This document shows positions 33,641-45,989 of a stretch of DNA of 64,000 nucleotides, one piece after another. Numbering within the stretch: the first letter of the stretch is position 1; each line of letters opens with the position of its first letter. The DNA comes from Microbacterium sp. zg-B96 (GTDB lineage Bacteria > Actinomycetota > Actinomycetes > Actinomycetales > Microbacteriaceae): the NCBI RefSeq assembly GCF_030246865.1, contig NZ_CP126738.1:1550001-1614000 (forward strand). Reading direction: 5' to 3'. The position numbers and the translations under genes are program-made. The notes beneath the pieces are model-generated. The model searched no databases, was not told the origin of the DNA, and saw only the letters and a program-made list of their open reading frames with translations.

Positions 33641-35509
33641 CTACTCGGCGGTAAGTCGCGCGCGCTCCATGTCGAGTTCGCGCAGGCGCAGGCGCACCGA
33701 GCGGCCACCGTCAGAATCGGCGGCGACACGCTGGATGTGCCCGAGCAGTTCGGTCTTCTCCCGCTCGACCACCCGCAGGCGCAGCCGCCGCGCGAGATCC
33801 GCGGTCGAGGCGATCGCACCTGCTTCGGTGCGCGCCGGGAAGTCGGCGGTCAGCAGTTCGGCGGCAAGAGTCCGATAGGGCTCGCGCACCGACTCCACGA
33901 CCGCGCCGGACCAGCCGATGCGCGTGCGGTCGGGGTGTTCCACGACCGCCCGGCGGATGGCTTCCAGCGCGGGGTGATGAAACGGCAGCGCCAGCGCGGG
34001 GTCGAGCATGTCGGCATCCACCGCGTGCCCGTACTGCAGCACCCCCATGATCGCGTCGCGTTCCAGCGCCACGTCCGCCGTGCGCGGCAGGGTCGCGAGC
34101 GTGACGCGCGGGACCGGCGTCTCACCGGTGTCGGCGGAAGCCGCCGGTGCGGGAGCCGCAGGGGCCGACGACGGATGGCGCGGCCCGCCGCTGCGCGCAG
34201 CGCGCTCCACCGCGGCGGAGACCTCACCCAGCTCCAGTCCGAGCTTGCGGGCGAGCACCCGGGTGTAGCCGGGACGCAGCGACGGGTCGCGGATGTCGGC
34301 GACGATGGGCGCCGCGGCGCGCAGTGCCCCCACGCGACCCTCCACACTGGCCAGGTCGTAACCGGCGAGGCGCTGCTCGATGACGAACTCGAACATCGGC
34401 GTCTTCGCGTCCATCAGGGACCGCACCGCGCCGTCGCCGCGCTGGACGCGCAGGTCGCAGGGGTCCAGGCCCCCGGGCGCCACAGCTACATAGGTCTGTG
34501 CCGCGAAGCGCTTCTCCTCCGAGAAGGCGCGCAGGGCCGCCTTCTGCCCGGCGGCATCCGGGTCGAAGGTGAACACCACCTCACCCGACACATCGCTGTC
34601 GCCCATCACTCGCCGCAGCACAGTGATGTGATCGGAGCCGAAGGCCGTGCCGCAGGTGGCGATCGCCGTCGTCACCCCGGCGAGGTGGCAGGCCATGACA
34701 TCGGTGTAGCCCTCGACGACGACGACGCGGTGCTGGCGGGAGATGTCGCGTTTGGCGAGATCGAGCCCGTAGAGCACCTGCGACTTCTTGTAGATGATCG
34801 TCTCGGGGGTGTTGAGGTACTTCGGGCCCTGGTCGTCGTCGTAGAGCTTGCGCGCGCCGAACCCGATCACCTGACCGGTGACGTCGCGGATCGGCCAGAT
34901 CAGGCGCCCGCGGAAGCGGTCGTAGACACCGCGCTGACCCTGCGAGAGCAGACCCGCGGCGACCATCTCGTCGTCGGTGAACCCCTTCGCCTTGAGGGCG
35001 TCGCGCAGGCTCGACCAGCCCTTCGGTGCATAGCCGACGCCGAAGTGCGCAGCGGATGCCGCGTCGAAGCCGCGTCCCCCGAGAAAACTGCGGGCGGCCT
35101 CGGCCTCGGGGATCGACAGCTGCGCGCGGAACCATTCGGCGGCGGCGGCATTGGCGGCGTACAGCCTGCTGCGCCCCGAGGTCTCGGGGGCGGCGGCGCC
35201 ACCGTCCTCGTAGTGCAGCGTGAAGCCGATGCGGCCGGCGAGACGCTCGACGGCCTCGGTGAACGAGACGTGGTCCATCTGACGCAGGAACGTGTAGACG
35301 TCGCCTGATTCGCCGCAGCCGAAGCAGTGGTAGAAACCAGCCTGCGCGCGCACGTTGAAGCTGGGGCTGCGCTCGTCGTGGAAGGGGCACAGCCCCTTCA
35401 TCGACCCGACACCGGCGGATTTGAGGGCCACCCGTTCGCCGATGATGTCGGCGATGTTGGTGCGCGCCTTCACCTCGTCGACGTCCGCCTGCCGGATGCG
35501 CCCTGCCAT
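33641..35509 (-). CDS. dnaG: DNA primase
   Basis: The 622-residue enzyme makes RNA primers for replication. The N-terminal CHC2 zinc finger (CPFHDERSPSF ... YHCFGCGESGD) is at about residues 40-68, followed by the TOPRIM domain with VVVEGYTDVMACHLAG and the metal-binding FTFDPDAAGQKAA. The C-terminal part (about 430-622) is the helicase-interaction region with Pro/Ala-rich linkers. ATG at 35509 overlaps the dgt stop by one base. dgt-dnaG is a conserved actinobacterial pair. Confidence 0.96.
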   Translation of the reverse strand: MAGRIRQADVDEVKARTNIADIIGERVALKSAGVGSMKGLCPFHDERSPSFNVRAQAGFYHCFGCGESGDVYTFLRQMDHVSFTEAVERLAGRIGFTLHYEDGGAAAPETSGRSRLYAANAAAAEWFRAQLSIPEAEAARSFLGGRGFDAASAAHFGVGYAPKGWSSLRDALKAKGFTDDEMVAAGLLSQGQRGVYDRFRGRLIWPIRDVTGQVIGFGARKLYDDDQGPKYLNTPETIIYKKSQVLYGLDLAKRDISRQHRVVVVEGYTDVMACHLAGVTTAIATCGTAFGSDHITVLRRVMGDSDVSGEVVFTFDPDAAGQKAALRAFSEEKRFAAQTYVAVAPGGLDPCDLRVQRGDGAVRSLMDAKTPMFEFVIEQRLAGYDLASVEGRVGALRAAAPIVADIRDPSLRPGYTRVLARKLGLELGEVSAAVERAARSGGPRHPSSAPAAPAPAASADTGETPVPRVTLATLPRTADVALERDAIMGVLQYGHAVDADMLDPALALPFHHPALEAIRRAVVEHPDRTRIGWSGAVVESVREPYRTLAAELLTADFPARTEAGAIASTADLARRLRLRVVEREKTELLGHIQRVAADSDGGRSVRLRLRELDMERARLTAE

Positions 35510-36879
35510 CAGAGGCCCTCGATGGGTTCCGGTACCGCGAAGGCGTCCGCGGTCACCGCACGGCCGTCCGGTGCCCAGATACCCAGGCTCGTCAGATCCA
35601 CCGCCCCGACCAGGCGGGAGTACCACGAGATCGCGAAGCGGTCGGTGAGGCTGGCGACCTGGTCGACCACCACGCGGCGACGAGCGGCATCCGAGTCGGC
35701 GCGGGCGAAGTCCCCGGCGTGCAGCACGTCCAGGTGCTCGGGTCGCTCCCACAGCACGCTCGCGAGGCTCTTGAGCAGCCGCCGCTGCTCCTTGTAGAGC
35801 CCCTTGCGCCCCTCGATCGACACGACGAACGCCCCGATCGTGCCCTTGAGTACGGCCATCTCGGCCTCGATCACGCGGGGCACGACGACGTGGCCGCGAT
35901 ACCGGGTGAGCACCGGGGTCTCGTAGCTCTCGCGGGTGGCGGAGGTGGCGGCGCGCGCGAATCGCCCGATGAGGTCGGAGGTGAGGTTCTTCAGCCGTCC
36001 GAGCGCCGCCCGCGAGCCGTCGAAGGACGTGATCCATTCCGGCATCCGCATGAGTCGGAAGAGGGCATCGGCCAACTCGTCACGGGCGAAGTCGTACCCC
36101 ACCCAGGTCTGGATCGCGGTGAGGATCGCCTCGTGCTCGTGAGGGTCGGACAGGCGCGCCGGGTCGAGGTAGCCGTTGACGATCGCGTCCTCGAAGTCGT
36201 GGACGGAGTAGGCGATGTCGTCGGAGAGGTCCATGACCTCGGCTTCGATGCAGCGCACCCGGCCCGGGGCGCCCTCGCGCATCCAGCGGAACACCGCTTC
36301 GTCCTCGGGGTACACGCCGAACTTGAGCCGGCCGCCGGGGTCGGGCACCGGGTTGGCTGCCGTCCACGGGTATTTGCACGTGGCATCCAGGCTCGCGCGG
36401 GTGAGGTTGAGGCCGAAGCTCTCCCCCGAGTCGTCGACGACCTTCGGCTCCAGGCGTGACAGGATCCGCAGCGTCTGCGCGTTGCCTTCGAATCCGCCGA
36501 TGTCTTCGGCCCACTCGTTGAGCGCACGTTCGCCGTTATGGCCGAACGGCGGGTGCCCGATGTCATGGCTGAGGCACGCGGTGTCCACGACATCAGGCGA
36601 CAGCTGCAGCGCGATCGCCAGTTCACGCCCGACCTGGGCGACCTCGAGCGAGTGCGTGAGGCGGTTGCGCGCGAAGTCGAACGGGCTCGCCGGGCTCAGC
36701 ACCTGGGTCTTGGATGCCAGGCGTCGCAGCGCTGCAGAGTGCAACACGCGCGCGCGGTCGCGGGCGAAGCTGTCGCGCAGGGACCGGTGCTGCTCGGGAT
36801 GGAATCGTTCCGCGTCGAAGTCGTCGTAGCCGCCGGGGCGACCTGCAGCGACCCCGACGCCGCTTGCCTGCTCAGCCAC
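35509..36879 (-). CDS. dgt: Deoxyguanosinetriphosphate triphosphohydrolase-like protein
   Basis: This 456-residue HD-domain hydrolase is predicted to cleave dNTPs to the nucleoside and triphosphate. RLTHSLEVAQVGRELA and CLSHDIGHPPFGHNGERAL supply the H..HD metal motif, and VMDLSDDIAYSVHDFEDA the downstream Asp ligand. The start was taken at GTG 36879 (VAEQASGVG), with GTG 36882 as an equal alternative; either lies inside the end of dusB, so translation is coupled. It forms a dusB-dgt-dnaG operon on the minus strand. Confidence 0.93.
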   Translation of the reverse strand: MAEQASGVGVAAGRPGGYDDFDAERFHPEQHRSLRDSFARDRARVLHSAALRRLASKTQVLSPASPFDFARNRLTHSLEVAQVGRELAIALQLSPDVVDTACLSHDIGHPPFGHNGERALNEWAEDIGGFEGNAQTLRILSRLEPKVVDDSGESFGLNLTRASLDATCKYPWTAANPVPDPGGRLKFGVYPEDEAVFRWMREGAPGRVRCIEAEVMDLSDDIAYSVHDFEDAIVNGYLDPARLSDPHEHEAILTAIQTWVGYDFARDELADALFRLMRMPEWITSFDGSRAALGRLKNLTSDLIGRFARAATSATRESYETPVLTRYRGHVVVPRVIEAEMAVLKGTIGAFVVSIEGRKGLYKEQRRLLKSLASVLWERPEHLDVLHAGDFARADSDAARRRVVVDQVASLTDRFAISWYSRLVGAVDLTSLGIWAPDGRAVTADAFAVPEPIEGL

Positions 36880-38044
36880 CACTGTGATCGAGCTCCGCTT
36901 CTGCGAGGGTCGTGGATGCCTCGGCGCCCAGGTCGCGGGACGCGAGCCAGCCGTCGGGCAGCGCAGGACGCTTGGGGGTGCCGGCGCGGCCGCGCTGGCC
37001 CTCTGCCGCCGTGCCCGGGTAAGGGGCGTCGAGTTCGAGGGTGGCGAGGATGTCGTCGATCTCGGCCAGACTCGATGCCGTCGCCAGGCGCGCGCGGGTC
37101 TCGCCGCCGACGGGGTACCCCTTGAAGTACCAGGCGACGTGCTTGCGGATGTCGCGGCATCCACGGCCTTCGTCTTCGTAGAACTCCACGAGCAGCTCGG
37201 CGTGCCGGCGGAACGCCGCCGCGACGAAGCCGAGCGTGGCATCGACAGTGGGCCGGCGGTCGCTGCCCGGGGTGAAAGCGGCGGCGAGATCGCCGAACAG
37301 CCACGGGCGGCCGAGGCAGCCGCGGCCGACCACGACGCCGTCGCAGCCGGTCTCGGCCATCATCCGCACGGCGTCGTCAGCCGACCAGATGTCGCCGTTG
37401 CCGAGCACCGGAATGCTCGTGACGGTCTCCTTCAGCCGGGCGATGGCTGACCAGTCCGCCTCGCCGGAGTAGAACTCCGCGGCGGTGCGGGCGTGCAGTG
37501 CCACGGCGGCGACCCCGGCGTCTTCGGCGATGCGGCCGGCGTCGAGGTAAGTGAGGTGGTCGCCGTCGATGCCCTTGCGCATCTTCACCGTCAGCGGGAT
37601 GTCACCGGCGGCGCGGGCGGCACGGGTGACGATGTCGCGGAACAGTCCGAGCTTCCAGGGCAGCGCCGCTCCCCCGCCCTTGCGGGTGACCTTGGGGACG
37701 GGACAGCCGAAGTTCAGGTCGATGTGGTCGGCGTGATCCTCTTCGACGAGGATCCGCACCGCCGCCTCGACGGTTGCCGGGTCCACGCCGTACAGCTGGA
37801 TCGAGCGGGGCGTCTCGGACTCGTGGTGGCGGATGAGGCGCATCGTGGTGGCGTTTCGTTCCACGAGCGCGCGAGTGGTGATCATCTCGCTGACGTAGAG
37901 GCCGGCACCGTATTCGCGGCACAGTCGCCGGAATGCGGTGTTGGTGATACCAGCCATGGGTGCGAGCACGACGGGCGCATCGAGCGCGATCGGCCCGATG
38001 CGCAGCGAGGGCGCGGTGGCAAGGGTGGAGGACATCACATCCAT
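36872..38044 (-). CDS. dusB: tRNA dihydrouridine synthase
   Basis: About 390 residues. This FMN enzyme reduces uridines in tRNA. The TIM-barrel signatures are present: VVLAPMAGITNTAFRRLCRE at the N-terminus, the family mark LNFGCPVPKVTRKGGG with the catalytic Cys (NFGCP), VKMRKGIDGDH, and VLGNGDIWSADDA and GVVVGRGCLGRPW for FMN phosphate binding. Start choice: ATG 38044 lies 8 bases after TAGTGT (leaderless pattern); ATG 38035 is the alternative and shortens the protein by three residues. It diverges from the peroxidase gene at 38099 and heads dusB-dgt-dnaG. Confidence 0.93.
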   Translation of the reverse strand: MDVMSSTLATAPSLRIGPIALDAPVVLAPMAGITNTAFRRLCREYGAGLYVSEMITTRALVERNATTMRLIRHHESETPRSIQLYGVDPATVEAAVRILVEEDHADHIDLNFGCPVPKVTRKGGGAALPWKLGLFRDIVTRAARAAGDIPLTVKMRKGIDGDHLTYLDAGRIAEDAGVAAVALHARTAAEFYSGEADWSAIARLKETVTSIPVLGNGDIWSADDAVRMMAETGCDGVVVGRGCLGRPWLFGDLAAAFTPGSDRRPTVDATLGFVAAAFRRHAELLVEFYEDEGRGCRDIRKHVAWYFKGYPVGGETRARLATASSLAEIDDILATLELDAPYPGTAAEGQRGRAGTPKRPALPDGWLASRDLGAEASTTLAEAELDHSGG

Positions 38045-38098
38045 TCTCCCAGACACTACGGTGCCCATCGTCGGCGCTGCGGTCCTATCGTGGACAAC

Positions 38099-38602
38099 AT
38101 GGCCGACGAACAGACTGTGGACATCCGTCAGATCCCGTTCCGCACCCCCGAGGGTGAGGAGAAGACACTCGCCGAACTCGGCGACGGGCCCGTCCTGGTG
38201 GTGAACGTGGCATCCAAATGCGGCCTGACTCCTCAGTACGAGCAGCTCGAGCAGCTCCAGCGCACCTATGGGGAGCGCGGGCTGACTGTCGTCGGCTTTC
38301 CCAGCAACCAGTTCATGGGCCAGGAGCCTGGCTCGATGGACGAGATCCTGGAGTACTGCTCGACCACGTGGGGCGTCACCTTCCCCGTCGAGGAGAAGGT
38401 TCACGTGAACGGGCGCAACGCCGCCCCGCTGTACAAGGCGCTGAAGAAGGCGCGCAACCCGGAAGGGGCCAAGGGCCCGGTCATGTGGAACTTCGAGAAG
38501 TTCCTGGTGACCCCGTCCGGGCAGGTGCACCGCTTCCGGCCGCAGACCAAGCCCGATGCCCCCGAGGTGATCGAGGCCATCGAGGCCGCGCTGCCGCGCT
38601 GA
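38099..38602 (+). CDS. Glutathione peroxidase-family thiol peroxidase
   Basis: The 167-residue protein reduces peroxides. The GPx catalytic tetrad is visible: Cys41 in NVASKCGLTPQY (Cys rather than Sec), Gln71 in FPSNQFMGQEPG, and Trp130 with Asn131 in GPVMWNFEKF. In Actinobacteria such enzymes usually use thioredoxin or mycothiol systems rather than glutathione, which is inference here. The start was set at ATG 38099: TATCGT at 38086-38091 lies 7 bases upstream, with no ribosome site. It is convergent, 6 bases apart, with a DsbA/FrnE-like oxidoreductase gene. Confidence 0.94.
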   Translation: MADEQTVDIRQIPFRTPEGEEKTLAELGDGPVLVVNVASKCGLTPQYEQLEQLQRTYGERGLTVVGFPSNQFMGQEPGSMDEILEYCSTTWGVTFPVEEKVHVNGRNAAPLYKALKKARNPEGAKGPVMWNFEKFLVTPSGQVHRFRPQTKPDAPEVIEAIEAALPR

Positions 38603-38608
38603 GCGTCG

Positions 38609-39289
38609 TCAGGAAGCGGCGGGGACGGCTTCGCGCCGCTCGCCCCACACCTGGCGGGTGATCTGCGCGAACGCCTCCGGCGGCTGCGCGCCGCTGACGC
38701 CGTACTTGCCGTCGATGACGAAGAACGGCACGCCGCTGATGCCGTAGGCCTGAGCCTGCGCCTGATCGGCGCGCACGTCGGGCAGATGCCGCTGGGATTC
38801 CAGGGCTTCGCGCGTGGCGTCGGCATCCAGCCCCACCTCGGCGGCCAGGGCGACGAGGTCGTCGATGCGACCGAGGTGACGGCCCTCGGTGAAGTACGCC
38901 GCCATCAGGCGCTCGGCCATCTCGAGCTGCCGACCCTGCGCCTTGGCGAAATGCAGCAGCTCGTGCGCCTTGACGGTGTTGGTGTGCTTGAGCAGGTCGA
39001 AGCGGTACTGCAGCCCTGCCTCGGCGGCCACGCCCACGACGCGGTCGAGCATCTGCTGCACCTGTTCGCGCGGCATCCCCTTGTGATCGGCGAGGAACTG
39101 CAGCTCGTCGCCGTCGAAGTCCACCGGGGTATCGGGCGACAGCTCGAACGAGTGGTACGTCACCTCGACGACGGGGGCGTCGTCGTCGGCGGATGCCGCG
39201 GCCAGCCCGTTCTCGAGGTTCCGCTTGCCGATGTAGCACCAGGGGCAAGCGATGTCGCTCCACACGTCGATCTTGATCGCATCCGTCAT
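38609..39289 (-). CDS. DsbA-family oxidoreductase (FrnE-like)
   Basis: The 226-residue thioredoxin-fold protein begins MTDAIKIDVWSDIACPWCYIGKR; Cys15-Pro-Trp-Cys18 is the redox motif, followed by the helical insertion and GVPFFVIDGKYGVSGAQ, the cis-Pro segment. It matches the 2-hydroxychromene-2-carboxylate isomerase/FrnE branch, which is cytoplasmic (no signal peptide here). ATG at 39289 was chosen; GTG at 39298 would add three residues (MPG). It lies 41 bases after uppS on the same strand and converges with the thiol peroxidase gene. Confidence 0.92.
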   Translation of the reverse strand: MTDAIKIDVWSDIACPWCYIGKRNLENGLAAASADDDAPVVEVTYHSFELSPDTPVDFDGDELQFLADHKGMPREQVQQMLDRVVGVAAEAGLQYRFDLLKHTNTVKAHELLHFAKAQGRQLEMAERLMAAYFTEGRHLGRIDDLVALAAEVGLDADATREALESQRHLPDVRADQAQAQAYGISGVPFFVIDGKYGVSGAQPPEAFAQITRQVWGERREAVPAAS

Positions 39290-39330
39290 ACCGGGCACAA
39301 CGCAGGAGGTGGAGGTCTATTCCCTCGCGG

Positions 39331-40134
39331 TCATGCAGTCGGCGCGTCCACGGCGCCGCCGAAGCGCCGGTCGCGGTCGAGGTAGATCTCGATCGCGCGC
39401 CACAATTCGGCGCGGGAGAAGTCGGGCCAGAGGGTGTCGAGGAACACCATCTCGGCGTACGCGGCCTGCCACAGCAGGAAGTTGGAGGTGCGCTGCTCGC
39501 CGCTGGAGCGCAGGAACAGATCGACGTCGGGCATGTCGGGGACGTACAGGTGACGGCGGATGAGCTTCTCGCTCACGGCGGACGGCTTCACCCGTCCGGC
39601 GGCGACGTCCTCGGCGATCGCGCGCATCGCGTCGACGATCTCCACCCGGCCGCCGTAGTTGACGCACATCGTGAGGGTCAGCACGTCGTTGCCGGCGGTG
39701 AGCTGCTCGGCGTACTGCAGTTCCTTGATGACTGAGCCCCACAGCCGCGGCTTGCGCCCCGCCCAACGGATGCGCACGCCCCACTCATTGAGCTGATCGC
39801 GACGGCGGTGCAGCACATCGCGGTTGTAGCCCATGAGAAAGCGCACCTCATCGGGTGAGCGCGCCCAGTTCTCGGTGGAGAACGCGTACACCGAGAGGTT
39901 CTTCACTCCTGCCTGCACGGCACCTGCCACGACGTCCAGCAGCACCTCTTCGCCTGCTTTGTGGCCCTCGATGCGCGTGAGGCCGCGGCGGTTGGCCCAC
40001 CGCCCGTTGCCGTCCATGACGATCGCGATGTGCTTGGGCACCCGGCCTTTCGGGAACGCCGGCGGCTGCAGGCCGGTCCAGTCCAGCGGCCGGTAGGGCA
40101 CGGCATCACGATGCGTGTAGGGCTTGGGGGTCAC
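39331..40134 (-). CDS. uppS: Isoprenyl transferase (undecaprenyl diphosphate synthase family)
   Basis: This 267-residue cis-prenyltransferase builds the polyprenyl diphosphate carrier for cell-wall synthesis. [17 protein letters not shown] carries the catalytic Asp and the diphosphate-binding motif, GHKAGEE and [10 protein letters not shown] follow, and [19 protein letters not shown] is the C-terminal signature. GTG at 40134 overlaps the recO stop as GTGA (4 bases), so translation is coupled. recO-uppS adjacency is conserved in Actinobacteria. Confidence 0.95.
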   Translation of the reverse strand: MTPKPYTHRDAVPYRPLDWTGLQPPAFPKGRVPKHIAIVMDGNGRWANRRGLTRIEGHKAGEEVLLDVVAGAVQAGVKNLSVYAFSTENWARSPDEVRFLMGYNRDVLHRRRDQLNEWGVRIRWAGRKPRLWGSVIKELQYAEQLTAGNDVLTLTMCVNYGGRVEIVDAMRAIAEDVAAGRVKPSAVSEKLIRRHLYVPDMPDVDLFLRSSGEQRTSNFLLWQAAYAEMVFLDTLWPDFSRAELWRAIEIYLDRDRRFGGAVDAPTA

Positions 40135-40883
40135 CGTGGAGCTCCGGTCCTCAGGGTCTGGGCTGTGGAGACGTGCGAGAGCGAACGGATGCCGCGCTCC
40201 ATGTGCCACTGCGCATACGCGGCGACCAGACCCGAGGCCGCTCCCGAGGCGCCGGGAGTGGCGGCATCCACCACATCCCACTCCCCCGCCAGCAGCGCCC
40301 GCAGCTGGTCGCCGGTCTCGGGGTGCACCCGGGCGGAACCGGCCGGGGCGCAGGACGAGCACACCATGCCGCCCAGCTGGGCGACGAACCACTCGTGGGG
40401 GCCGGCGGCGGCGCAACGCGCGCACTCGTGCAGGCCCGGCGCCCACCCCGACAGCGACATGACCCGCAGCAGGTACGAATCCAGCACGGCACGCGACGCG
40501 TGCTCCCCGAGCGACAGGGCGCGCAGGCCACCGACCAGCAGCAGGTACTGCTGCGGCGTGGTCTCGGACTCGTTGAGGCGGTCGGCGGTTTCGACCATGG
40601 CGCTGGCGGCGGTGTAGCGGTCGTAGTCGGCGGCGATGTCGGCGCCGTACGTGCCGAGCGACTCCGCCTGCTGCACGATGTCCAAGGATCTGCCCTGGTA
40701 CAGCTGCACATCGGCGACCATGAACGGCTCCAGCCGCGCTCCGAACCGGGACGACGTGCGACGCACGCCCTTGGCTACGGCGCGCAGTTTGCCGTGGCGG
40801 CGGCTGAGCATCGTGACGATGCGGTCGGCTTCACCCAGCTTGTGGGTGCGCAGGACCACGACTTCGTCGCGATAGGTGGGCAC
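40131..40883 (-). CDS. recO: DNA repair protein RecO
   Basis: The 250-residue recombination mediator loads RecA at gaps together with RecR. The N-terminal OB fold ([30 protein letters not shown], partly listed) is followed by a helical domain and a four-Cys zinc site, CARC ... CSSC, near residues 150-175. GTG at 40883 was chosen over a longer frame because GATAAT lies exactly 6 bases upstream on the minus strand, giving a leaderless start, and because RecO proteins begin (M/V)PxYRxEx. It is coupled to uppS. Confidence 0.94.
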   Translation of the reverse strand: MPTYRDEVVVLRTHKLGEADRIVTMLSRRHGKLRAVAKGVRRTSSRFGARLEPFMVADVQLYQGRSLDIVQQAESLGTYGADIAADYDRYTAASAMVETADRLNESETTPQQYLLLVGGLRALSLGEHASRAVLDSYLLRVMSLSGWAPGLHECARCAAAGPHEWFVAQLGGMVCSSCAPAGSARVHPETGDQLRALLAGEWDVVDAATPGASGAASGLVAAYAQWHMERGIRSLSHVSTAQTLRTGAPR

Positions 40884-40947
40884 ATGACCATTATCGACCG
40901 GGCGCGGCGCTGTCGCGTCGCAGCGCGGCGACGACCACAATGATCAA

Positions 40948-41682
40948 GTGGAGTCTTCGTTCGTCATCCCCCTGTGGGCCGACCTGCTCGCCGTCGGTCT
41001 GGGCGGCGTTCAGGGCGCCCTCTTCGCCTCCGGATTCACCGGGCGGCGGCTCGATTTTCTGGGCGTCGCGATCATCGGCATCGTCATGGGGATGGGCGGC
41101 GGTCTCATCCGCGACCTGCTGCTGAACGCAACACTGGCGACGCTGGAGAGTAACTGGTACCTGCTCACCGCGGTGGCAGCGTCGCTGGTCGGCATGCTCC
41201 TGGCAGGGATCTTCCAGCGATTGAACAAGCTCATCATCGGGTTGGATGCCGTGGCGATCGGCCTGTTCGGGGCGTTCGGCACCAGCAAGGCGCTGGCAGT
41301 GGGTCTGCCCTTCGTACCCGCCGTCTTCGTCGGGGTGTGCTCGGCCGTCGGCGGTGGCATCCTGCGCGACGTCATCATGGGACTGCCGGTGGCGATCATG
41401 CACGTCGGCTCACTGTATGCGGTGGCGGCGCTGGTCGGCTGTGCCGTGCTCGCGACGCTGGGCGCCTTCGGCACGCCGCTGGCGGCGGCGGCCATCACCG
41501 GCGTGGTCGTGACGACGGTGATCCGGCTGCTCGCGGTGATCTTCGACATCTCGCTGCCCGAGCAGCGCCGCCTGCACCGACGCAAGGTGGCCGTGGAGAC
41601 CTCGGCGATCCCCACGATCAAGCCCGACGCCCCGCGCCCGGGTCTCCGGTTCCGCTCGCGCTTCCGCCCCCGCTCTCGCTGA
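40948..41682 (+). CDS. TRIC cation channel family membrane protein
   Basis: This 244-residue protein carries two repeats of three helices with the family Gly-rich motifs GIVMGMGGGLIRDLLL and GVCSAVGGGILRDVIMG, typical of bacterial TRIC (formerly UPF0126) channels, which pass K+ or Na+. The C-terminal tail is basic (RRLHRRK, RFRSRFRPRSR). The start is GTG at 40948; a weak CACAAT lies 6 bases upstream. It diverges from recO and is followed by a very long hairpin shared with leuA. Confidence 0.9.
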   Translation: MESSFVIPLWADLLAVGLGGVQGALFASGFTGRRLDFLGVAIIGIVMGMGGGLIRDLLLNATLATLESNWYLLTAVAASLVGMLLAGIFQRLNKLIIGLDAVAIGLFGAFGTSKALAVGLPFVPAVFVGVCSAVGGGILRDVIMGLPVAIMHVGSLYAVAALVGCAVLATLGAFGTPLAAAAITGVVVTTVIRLLAVIFDISLPEQRRLHRRKVAVETSAIPTIKPDAPRPGLRFRSRFRPRSR

Positions 41683-41703
41683 CGCCACTCCCCCGCTGAA
41701 ACG

Positions 41704-41756
41704 ACAGCTGGTCGCCGAGACCGTGGGAAGTTCCCAGCGTCTCGGCGACCAGCTGT
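41704..41756. terminator. Very stable bidirectional hairpin between the TRIC gene and leuA
   Basis: ACAGCTGGTCGCCGAGAC (41704-41721) is the exact reverse complement of 41739-41756 (18 bp). Inside, TGGGAA/TTCCCA pairs again around one base, separated by a 2x2 internal loop. No T-run follows on either side. Its position between convergent stop codons suggests termination in both directions. Confidence 0.75.
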
Positions 41757-41776
41757 GGTCTCACGGTGTAGGCGGG

Positions 41777-45082
<3,306 letters not shown>

Positions 45083-45086
<4 letters not shown>

Positions 45087-45943
45087 AACCCCAGTCGGCC
45101 GAGCTGCTTGGGGTCGCGCTGCCACTCCTTGGCCACACGCACGTGCAGCTTCAGGAACACCCGCGTGCCGATCAACGGCTCGATCTGCGCGCGCGCCCGG
45201 GCGCCCACATCGCTCAGCCGCGAGCCGCGGTGACCGATGATGATCGACTTCTGGCTGTCGCGCTCGATCACGATGCTCGCGAAGATGTCGGTCATCCCGC
45301 CGCCCTCGCGCTCGGAGATGTCATCGACGGTCACGGCGATGGAGTGCGGCAGCTCGTCGCGGACACCTTCCAGCGCCGCTTCGCGGATGATCTCGGCGAT
45401 GCGGTCCTCGGTCGACTCGTCGGTGACGATGTCGTCGGGGTACAGCGCGGGCCCGATCGGCATGAGCGAGAGCAGCTCGTCGCTCAGCACGTCGAGCTGG
45501 TCGTCGGTCAGAGCGGACAGCGGGATCACCGCAGCCCAGTCCTCCCGGAGCTGATCCACTTCCAGCAGGCGCTCGGCGATCTGCTTGCGTGAGGCCGCAT
45601 CGGTCTTGGTGACGATCGCGACCTTCTTGGCACGGCTGTAGCCGTCCAGAGAGGCGGCGATGCGCCGATCGCCGGGGCCGACCTTCTCGGTCGCCGGCAC
45701 GCAGAACCCGATGACGTCCACGTCGCCCAGCACATGGTCGACGAGGTCGTTCAGGCGCTCACCGAGGAGCGTCCGCGGCTTGTGGATGCCGGGGGTGTCC
45801 ACGATCACCAACTGTCCGTCCGGGCGGTTCAGCATGCCGCGGATCGCGCGCCGCGTCGTCTGTGGCTTGTCGCTGGTGATCGCCACCTTCTCGCCGACGA
45901 GGGCGTTGGTGAGCGTGGACTTGCCCACGTTGGGGCGTCCCAC
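45083..45943 (-). CDS. era: GTPase Era, with displaced N-terminus
   Basis: Era binds 16S rRNA and GTP and aids 30S assembly. GRPNVGKST (G1), the switch T in TTRRAIRG, DTPGIHK (G3), TKTD (G4), and a C-terminal KH domain with SIIIGHRGSRLSDVGARAR are all present. The only conventional start is GTG 45943, which would remove the first strand before the P-loop. Upstream in frame, codons for EHRIDENVKRSGFVTF, the usual Era N-terminus, continue to an ATT at 45994 that overlaps the stop of the inserted bile salt hydrolase gene; from there the product is 303 residues, normal for Era. No ATG, GTG or TTG exists in that stretch. Either ATT is used by coupling, or the protein is shortened. Confidence 0.88.
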
Positions 45944-45989
45944 GAAGGTGACGAAGCCGGAGCGCTTGACGTTCTCGTCGATGCGGTGC

